Shown here piece by piece: positions 58,573-64,000 of a DNA stretch of 64,000 nucleotides. Every line of letters begins with the position of its first letter. The stretch's first letter is position 1. The translations under genes were made by a program, and so were the position numbers. Origin of the DNA: Psychrosphaera haliotis (GTDB lineage: Bacteria > Pseudomonadota > Gammaproteobacteria > Enterobacterales > Alteromonadaceae); assembly GCF_009728465.1 (NCBI RefSeq), contig NZ_WOCD01000003.1, forward strand, positions 558,001-622,000, read 5' to 3'. The notes under the pieces are model-generated. The model ran no database searches, had not been told where the DNA came from, and saw only the letters and a list, made by a program, of their open reading frames with translations.

Positions 58573-59432
58573 GCTTTATTACCTTTAAAAAATGACAGGA
58601 ACGACCAGCGAGATTTAGTTTCATTAACAATTCCGAGTATTTCGCTTGAAGCAAACTTAACCAATTTTGAGTCTACAAAAGCCGTTCCTTGCGCAAAGGC
58701 TCCCATCAAAGCCCGATCAGCCAACAGATTAATCAACCTAGGAGTCCCTTTTGAATATTTGAATACCGCTTTAATCGCCTTTTTATCAAATAGAGGTCTA
58801 ACTGACCCAACACTCTGCAATCTATGGTTAATGTATTCAAGCGTCTCCTGCTCTGTTAGTGGCAACAAATGATAACGAGCTGTAATTCGTTGAGCTAACT
58901 GGCGTAACTCTCTTTTCATCAACTTTTCTTGCAACTCAGGTTGCCCAATTAATATTATCTGCAGTAACTTTTTGTCGTTTGTTTCTATGTTCGTAAATAA
59001 TCTTAGTTGCTCTAGTGCTTCAAAATCTAGCAGTTGCGCTTCATCCACAACGAGTAAACAGCTTTCACCTTTTTCATGGCTGGTGACTAAAAACGATTGT
59101 AAAGCGTCTGACAACTTTTTGTGGTCAGAAGTTTCATCTAATTTAATTTGAAACGCTTCACAAACTGTTTGTAACAACTGAATTCTATTTAAGGTTGGGT
59201 TTAGCACATAAGCCACATGTAGGTCATCTGGCAGGTCTGCTAACACGGCTCTTGAGACCATTGTTTTGCCAGTACCTACCTCACCCGTCAGCATAACAAA
59301 ACCACCATTACCCCTTAGACCATATTGTAAGTAAGCAATCGCTTCTTGATGGCGTTGGCTCGGGTACATAAGGTTTGGATTTGGAGCAATATTAAATGGT
59401 TCTTCGTTTAACTGGAAATACTCTAAGTACAT
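58569..59432 (-). CDS. ExeA-like AAA ATPase
   Basis: A 287-residue AAA+ ATPase. The start YLEYFQLNEEPFNIAPNPNLMYPSQ is typical of ExeA/GspA. Walker A is GEVGTGKTM and Walker B is LLVVDEAQLL. With ExeB it forms an inner-membrane complex that helps the type II secretin pass the peptidoglycan. Unlike Aeromonas ExeA it ends after the ATPase region and lacks the C-terminal transmembrane and peptidoglycan-binding part, so it resembles the shorter ATPases also paired with pilus and MSHA systems. Confidence 0.85.
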   Translation of the reverse strand: MYLEYFQLNEEPFNIAPNPNLMYPSQRHQEAIAYLQYGLRGNGGFVMLTGEVGTGKTMVSRAVLADLPDDLHVAYVLNPTLNRIQLLQTVCEAFQIKLDETSDHKKLSDALQSFLVTSHEKGESCLLVVDEAQLLDFEALEQLRLFTNIETNDKKLLQIILIGQPELQEKLMKRELRQLAQRITARYHLLPLTEQETLEYINHRLQSVGSVRPLFDKKAIKAVFKYSKGTPRLINLLADRALMGAFAQGTAFVDSKLVKFASSEILGIVNETKSRWSFLSFFKGNKA

Positions 59433-59583
59433 GATGGGCGCTCAAAACGGCTCGGGGTTAACAAACTTTTATAATCAGCCAACCATACCTTTCAACCCTG
59501 AAAAATCAACTACTTTCCTCAAGGACTTTTGTAACAATTAAGAATATACTTATATTTATCGTTAGTGAGCTTTAGAGGTTAGT

Positions 59584-60816
59584 GTGCAAGTATATTTGGT
59601 TGGTGGTGCGGTTCGTGATCAATTATTAAATTATCCAGTAAAAGACAAAGACTATGTGGTAACCGGAGCAACCATTGAGCAAATGCTTGAGTTGGGATAC
59701 CAGCAAGTTGGGCAGTCATTTCCTGTATTTTTACACCCAACTAACAAACAAGAATATGCGCTCGCTCGTACCGAAAGGAAACAAGGTTCAGGCTACACAG
59801 GCTTTACTTGTGAATTCACGCCAGACATTACTCTTGAAGAAGATCTGTTACGCCGTGATTTAACTATTAATGCCATGGCAATGGATGATCATGGTAAGAT
59901 TTATGACCCATTTGACGGACAATCTGACTTAAAAAACAAACTGCTTAGGCATGTTTCTGATGCTTTTATTGAAGACCCACTGCGAGTATTGAGAGTGGCG
60001 CGTTTTGCCGCACGATATCATCACCTAGGCTTTAAAGTGGCGCCTGAAACACTGTCACTAATGACAAAAATAGTTGAAGCCGGCGAAGTAAATGCGTTAG
60101 TTGCTGAACGAGTGTGGCAAGAAACTGAATCTGCATTAAAGGAGCAAAACCCTCAAGTCTTCTTTGAGGTCCTTAGAGAGTGCGGAGCGTTAAAAGTTAT
60201 TATGCCGGAATTAGACGTTTTATGGGGCGTCCCTAATCCGCCTAAATGGCATCCTGAAATTGATACTGGCATTCACACTATGCTGGTTGTGAAACAAGCA
60301 CAAATGTTATCAAACGACCTTGCTGTTCGTTTTGCCAGTTTATGCCATGACTTTGGCAAGGGCTTAACAAATCCTGAAAATTATCCGCATCATCGCGGAC
60401 ATGAAAAAATGGGTTTAAAGCCAATAAAAGCATTTTGTCAGCGACTAAGAGTTCCCAATGAACCTCGTGACTTAGCATTATTACTTAGCGAGTTTCATAC
60501 GCACACACACAGAGCTTTTGAGTTAAGACCCGATACACTCGTTAAGTTGTTTAATAAATTGGATGCATGGCGAAAACCACAACGATTTGAGCAGTTTTTA
60601 GTTTGTTGCACCGCAGACATGCGCGGAAGAACAGGCTTTGAAACAGCAGAATACAAACAAACTGACTTTTTAAGAAACATGTTTAAAGTTGCGAACAGTA
60701 TAAACATTCAAGATATTGTTAAAGCAGGTTTTCAAGGTGCTGAAATCAGAGAACAACTGAATCAACGCAGAGTAGAGGCTATTGCCGATGCTAAAAAGTT
60801 CTTAGCCGACAGTTAG
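59584..60816 (+). CDS. cca: Multifunctional CCA-adding tRNA nucleotidyltransferase
   Basis: Adds or repairs the 3' CCA of tRNA. The start is a GTG at 59584 with a GAGG box before it; the N-terminal [13 protein letters not shown] and the catalytic acidic pair KDKDYVV follow directly. Further motifs are [19 protein letters not shown] and [17 protein letters not shown]-terminal HD domain (about 220-320: [19 protein letters not shown]) is typical of gammaproteobacterial Cca and carries phosphatase and phosphodiesterase activity. The length of 410 residues is normal. Confidence 0.95.
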   Translation: MQVYLVGGAVRDQLLNYPVKDKDYVVTGATIEQMLELGYQQVGQSFPVFLHPTNKQEYALARTERKQGSGYTGFTCEFTPDITLEEDLLRRDLTINAMAMDDHGKIYDPFDGQSDLKNKLLRHVSDAFIEDPLRVLRVARFAARYHHLGFKVAPETLSLMTKIVEAGEVNALVAERVWQETESALKEQNPQVFFEVLRECGALKVIMPELDVLWGVPNPPKWHPEIDTGIHTMLVVKQAQMLSNDLAVRFASLCHDFGKGLTNPENYPHHRGHEKMGLKPIKAFCQRLRVPNEPRDLALLLSEFHTHTHRAFELRPDTLVKLFNKLDAWRKPQRFEQFLVCCTADMRGRTGFETAEYKQTDFLRNMFKVANSINIQDIVKAGFQGAEIREQLNQRRVEAIADAKKFLADS

Positions 60817-60830
60817 TTAGATACATTATG

Positions 60831-60865
60831 GAGACTGGTAGTAACTAGAGTACACTACCAATCTC
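60831..60865. repeat. Inverted repeat between cca and uppP
   Basis: GAGACTGGTAGT and ACTACCAATCTC form a 12-base stem with one mismatch around a loop of 11 bases, between two convergent genes. There is no T tract, so it may block transcription or exonucleases without being a classical terminator. Confidence 0.55.
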
Positions 60866-60930
60866 ACCGTTATTGCGTTAAGCCTTAAGCAAACCTCGGT
60901 GTAAATAAATAAGGCTCAGATTAATAAGGC

Positions 60931-61725
60931 TTAGATAAAGAAAGCTATCAATACCGCCCCTAAAATTAAGCGATAGATTACAAACGGCAACATACCAATC
61001 TTTTCTACCAATATTAAAAAGTAATGGATACATGCATAGGCGCTGACAAAAGACAAAGCGGTGCCAAGTCCTATTGCCGTCCAATCTACAGGCATTGCTT
61101 GTTGGGACAGCTTAATTGTTTGATAGCCGCCAGCCGCAAATATGAGTGGAATAGACAATAAAAATGAAAAACGAGCCGCAGCTTTCGCCGTTAAACCCAC
61201 CATCAATCCAGCGGTTATAGTTATGCCGCTTCGAGAAGTGCCAGGAATTAACGCAAGCACCTGAGCAAAACCAATAATTAATACCTTTTTAACGGTAATT
61301 TGATACTCGTTAGTGGTTTGTTTTGCTTTAACGTCGGCGTACCAAAGCAGTAAGCCGAAAACTATCGTGGTGGTTGCTATAACCGCCGCGCTCCTTAAGT
61401 TATTTTCAATGAAGTCATCTAAAATAAAGCCAATTAATCCTGCTGGAATAACACCTAAAATAATAAGCCAGGCCAGCGTACTTTCTTTATCTTTATGACC
61501 AGTGAAAGACTTAACCCAACTCACTGCCATCGCCCCAACTTCTTGTCTAAAGTAAAGTACAACAGCAATCAGGCTACCGGCATGAACGGCAACATCAAAC
61601 GCCAAACCTTGATCGTCCCAACCAAATAGCTGCGAAGGTAAAATAAGATGAGCCGAACTCGAAATAGGTAAAAACTCTGTTAATCCTTGTAAGATTGCCA
61701 ATACAATGATTTCAATCACGCCCAT
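60931..61725 (-). CDS. uppP: Undecaprenyl-diphosphate phosphatase
   Basis: An eight-helix inner-membrane phosphatase (264 residues; BacA family) that recycles the lipid carrier for peptidoglycan and other envelope glycans. Both family signatures are present: GLTEFLPISSSAHLILP near the N terminus and PGTSRSGITITAGL near residue 160. Confidence 0.95.
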   Translation of the reverse strand: MGVIEIIVLAILQGLTEFLPISSSAHLILPSQLFGWDDQGLAFDVAVHAGSLIAVVLYFRQEVGAMAVSWVKSFTGHKDKESTLAWLIILGVIPAGLIGFILDDFIENNLRSAAVIATTTIVFGLLLWYADVKAKQTTNEYQITVKKVLIIGFAQVLALIPGTSRSGITITAGLMVGLTAKAAARFSFLLSIPLIFAAGGYQTIKLSQQAMPVDWTAIGLGTALSFVSAYACIHYFLILVEKIGMLPFVIYRLILGAVLIAFFI

Positions 61726-61811
61726 TTACAACATTCCTTTTAAATAATTTGTCCATTTTAGAGTTCAACTAATGGCTTAGTTTTGAGTTGAGGTTGAGCT
61801 TCAAAAACAAA

Positions 61812-62186
61812 CTAAACCGCTTGATATAAAGTTGCGTCTCGCTCAATACGAACTCCAACACTTTGTGTGCTAGCTACGGCGCCTAACTTTCTAAGACTGA
61901 TTTGTACACTGTTAACGGCATAATGCGTTAAAATTCTCTCAGCCACTTTCTCCGCTACTGTTTCAATAAGCTCAGCTTGATTCTCTTTCGCTAGTTTTAC
62001 TATATCTTCTGAAACAACGGCGTAATCTACTGTTTTTGATAAATCATCTACTTCTGCAGCCGCTCGAATATCGGTACGCATTTCCACATCAAATTGAAGC
62101 GTCTGTTGAATACTTTTTTCCCAATCATAAACACCAATAACAGTGTCTACTTTTAGTGCTTCTATAAAAACGATGTCTTGAGTCAT
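61812..62186 (-). CDS. folB: Dihydroneopterin aldolase
   Basis: A 124-residue enzyme of folate synthesis that converts 7,8-dihydroneopterin to 6-hydroxymethyl-dihydropterin and glycolaldehyde. Recognisable parts are IGVYDWEKSIQQTLQFDVEM, TVDYAVVSEDIV, and the ETVAEKVAERIL helix with the pterin-binding Glu. It is divergent from plsY, the usual arrangement next to tsaD. Confidence 0.95.
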   Translation of the reverse strand: MTQDIVFIEALKVDTVIGVYDWEKSIQQTLQFDVEMRTDIRAAAEVDDLSKTVDYAVVSEDIVKLAKENQAELIETVAEKVAERILTHYAVNSVQISLRKLGAVASTQSVGVRIERDATLYQAV

Positions 62187-62315
62187 ATTTTACCCTGATA
62201 TTAGTAATATTTTTCTTACATGGTTTGAAGTCAGCTCGTTGCTCAGATACCATGCAATTTGTTCGAATATAATCCAAGCGCGAATTCTAGCGTATATTCA
62301 TCTGTTGAGGAACTG

Positions 62316-62906
62316 ATGTCTTTTGACTTTTTTATAACAATTATTGCTGCATATCTTATTGGCTCAGTAAATTTTGCCATTTTGGTTAGCCGTACAAAAG
62401 ACTTACCAGACCCAAGAACTCAAGGCTCTCATAACCCTGGAGCAACCAACGTTTACCGGATTGCAGGAAAATCTACGGCTGGAAAAGTCCTCGCGCTAGA
62501 TGTCATTAAAGGTATCGTACCAACTTGGGGGAGTTACTATTTAGGCTTCACACCGATGGAAATAGGCTTTACCGCAATTGCTTGCTGTTTGGGCCATATG
62601 TTCCCAGTGTTCTTTAGGTTCCAAGGTGGAAAAGCGGTAGCAACAGCGTTAGGTTGTTTATTGCCAGTGGGTGTTAGCTTAGGTTTGGTTTTATTGCTCG
62701 CCTGGATTGCCGTGTTTAAAATCACTGGTTACTCATCACTTGCAGCAATTATTTCGGTGGGCATCTCACCCATTGCTACTTATTTTATCGCACCAAAATA
62801 TTTATTACCTGTGACAATGCTTGCGGTATTTATAATTCTGCGCCACATACCAAATATATTAAGGCTCTTACGTGGCGAAGAGCCAAAATCTCGTCAACGA
62901 TTATAA
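62316..62906 (+). CDS. plsY: Glycerol-3-phosphate acyltransferase PlsY
   Basis: PlsY transfers the acyl group from acyl phosphate to glycerol-3-phosphate, the first step of phospholipid synthesis. It has five to six transmembrane helices and the three conserved cytoplasmic motifs: [33 protein letters not shown], and a late [14 protein letters not shown]. The ATG at 62316 (196 residues) has a GAGGAA box and matches family length; the earlier ATG at 62259 would add an unlikely polar leader. The last six bases overlap tsaD. Confidence 0.95.
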   Translation: MSFDFFITIIAAYLIGSVNFAILVSRTKDLPDPRTQGSHNPGATNVYRIAGKSTAGKVLALDVIKGIVPTWGSYYLGFTPMEIGFTAIACCLGHMFPVFFRFQGGKAVATALGCLLPVGVSLGLVLLLAWIAVFKITGYSSLAAIISVGISPIATYFIAPKYLLPVTMLAVFIILRHIPNILRLLRGEEPKSRQRL

Positions 62907-63956
62907 CGCCGGTAAATCTTCAATAGACCAACGAGGTTTAGCTTTCACCGCTAAATCTTTTGAACCTAAATGAAAGCGTTGCGCTCCCGCATAAGCAATC
63001 ATAGCTCCGTTATCAGTACAAAACTCAGGTCTTGGGTAAAACACACTACCGCCATGTTTTTTCATTAGCACTTCTAGCTTTTCTCTTAACTCGGTATTTG
63101 CGCTGACACCGCCTGCTATCACCAACGTTTTATGTCCAGTTTGCTCAATTGCTCTACGACACTTAATTGCTATGGTATCTACAACAGCTTGTTGGAAAGC
63201 ATGCGCTATATCCGCTTTAGTTTGTTCTACATTTTCAGGGGCGTTTTCTTGAGTAGACTGACCGCCAGCTAAATGAATGCCCTCTTTACGAATTGCATTA
63301 GCCGCCGCTGTTTTTAAGCCACTAAAACTAAAGTCTAAGCCTGGACGATCCGTCATTGGTCTTGGAAATTTAAATTTATTAGGTTCGCCCTTAAGCGCCA
63401 ACTTGGCCAATAGCGGTCCACCTGGATAATCTAAACCTAGCAACTTAGCGGTTTTATCAAAGGCTTCACCAGCCGCGTCATCAATAGACTCACCAAGTAT
63501 TTCGTATTCCCCAATCCCTTTTACTTCAACTATTTGTGTATGCCCCCCCGAAACGAGCAAGGCTACAAATGGAAAGTCAGGTTTGTTCTCTTCTAACATT
63601 GGTGCAAGTAAATGCCCTTCCATGTGGTGCACTTCTATTGCAGGAATTCCCCATGCAAAGGCTAATGACTTGGCGATACAAGCCCCAACCATGAGTGCGC
63701 CTACTAAACCGGGACCGGCGGTATAAGCAATTGCTGATATATCCGCTTTATTTAAATTATGCTTTGCCATTAATGCTTTAATGATAGGAATGGTTTTTCG
63801 AACGTGATCTCTTGATGCAAGCTCAGGCACCACACCACCATAATCAGCGTGAATTTTTATCTGACTGTAAACTTCGTGGCCTATAAGCCCCTGTTCTGTA
63901 TCATATAAAGCGATACCTGTTTCATCACACGAAGACTCAATCGCCAACACTAACAT
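62901..63956 (-). CDS. tsaD: tRNA t6A threonylcarbamoyltransferase TsaD
   Basis: TsaD, with TsaB and TsaE, adds the threonylcarbamoyl group to A37 of ANN-decoding tRNAs. The 351-residue protein starts [14 protein letters not shown]. The iron-binding histidines are in [31 protein letters not shown] and [12 protein letters not shown] follow. A longer TTG start at 63974 is possible but would add an atypical MVWNIK leader. It faces the window edge, where rpsU is usually found divergently. Confidence 0.96.
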   Translation of the reverse strand: MLVLAIESSCDETGIALYDTEQGLIGHEVYSQIKIHADYGGVVPELASRDHVRKTIPIIKALMAKHNLNKADISAIAYTAGPGLVGALMVGACIAKSLAFAWGIPAIEVHHMEGHLLAPMLEENKPDFPFVALLVSGGHTQIVEVKGIGEYEILGESIDDAAGEAFDKTAKLLGLDYPGGPLLAKLALKGEPNKFKFPRPMTDRPGLDFSFSGLKTAAANAIRKEGIHLAGGQSTQENAPENVEQTKADIAHAFQQAVVDTIAIKCRRAIEQTGHKTLVIAGGVSANTELREKLEVLMKKHGGSVFYPRPEFCTDNGAMIAYAGAQRFHLGSKDLAVKAKPRWSIEDLPAL

Positions 63957-64000
63957 TTTAATATTCCACACCAATTATTAACAAACGTCCGCATTCTACC

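Noticed and set aside
63957..64000. Start of rpsU beyond tsaD
   Set aside because: The usual divergent neighbour is expected there, but only 44 non-coding bases are present and no start can be seen.

Overview
The window reads as chromosomal DNA of a low-GC marine gammaproteobacterium of the order Alteromonadales, probably Alteromonadaceae (inference). Support comes from the conserved blocks lptD-surA-pdxA-rsmA-apaG-apaH, der-bamB-yfgM-hisS (read on the minus strand) and tsaD/plsY/folB/uppP/cca, together with a TonB-dependent, LacI-controlled maltodextrin locus that includes a tryptophan-halogenase-like flavoprotein. I saw no rRNA, tRNA, CRISPR array, insertion sequence or prophage.

Layout. 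1-6.3 kb: end of a GAF-domain gene, an aspartate/aromatic aminotransferase, an NhaC-type antiporter, ferrochelatase, a broken DUF3530 gene and djlA. 6.4-13.2 kb: outer-membrane biogenesis and translation-maintenance operon lptD-surA-pdxA-rsmA-apaG-apaH. 13.2-15.8 kb: a chemoreceptor and a glutathione peroxidase. 15.8-43.8 kb: an accessory carbohydrate region. It holds a LacI regulator, an NADPH:FMN-reductase-like protein, a sugar MFS symporter, an esterase, a GH31 alpha-glucosidase, a VC0807-family membrane protein, a large lipoprotein pullulanase, a large starch-binding lipoprotein, a TonB-dependent receptor and a halogenase-like flavoprotein. Four copies of the same palindrome (core TGAATACGTATG) lie upstream of the regulator, the transporter, the pullulanase and the lipoprotein/receptor pair, which defines a local regulon. 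The inferred flow is: surface binding and debranching of alpha-glucans, outer-membrane uptake, periplasmic GH31 hydrolysis, then import by the MFS carrier.

Inside this locus (29.2-35.5 kb) sits an unrelated cassette: two tandem membrane-anchored SGNH-hydrolase/TPR proteins, divergent from a NodU/CmcH-type carbamoyltransferase, an SxtJ-like membrane protein and a 50-residue DUF5989-like membrane peptide. I consider it the best candidate for an uncharacterised system, probably modification of a surface or periplasmic glycan (inference). 44-64 kb is mostly housekeeping and signalling: YqfB-type ASCH protein, DUF418 protein, diguanylate cyclase, anmK, M23 peptidase, der-bamB-yfgM-hisS, two tandem HD-GYP proteins, an ExeA/GspB pair, cca, uppP, folB, plsY and tsaD.

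A cross-cutting observation: at least ten genes carry single-base frameshifts (twelve in all), mostly in short A/T runs, including one in rsmA. Correcting one base in each restores a textbook protein. This pattern looks more like homopolymer errors in the assembly than real gene decay, so the affected genes are described in reconstructed form.
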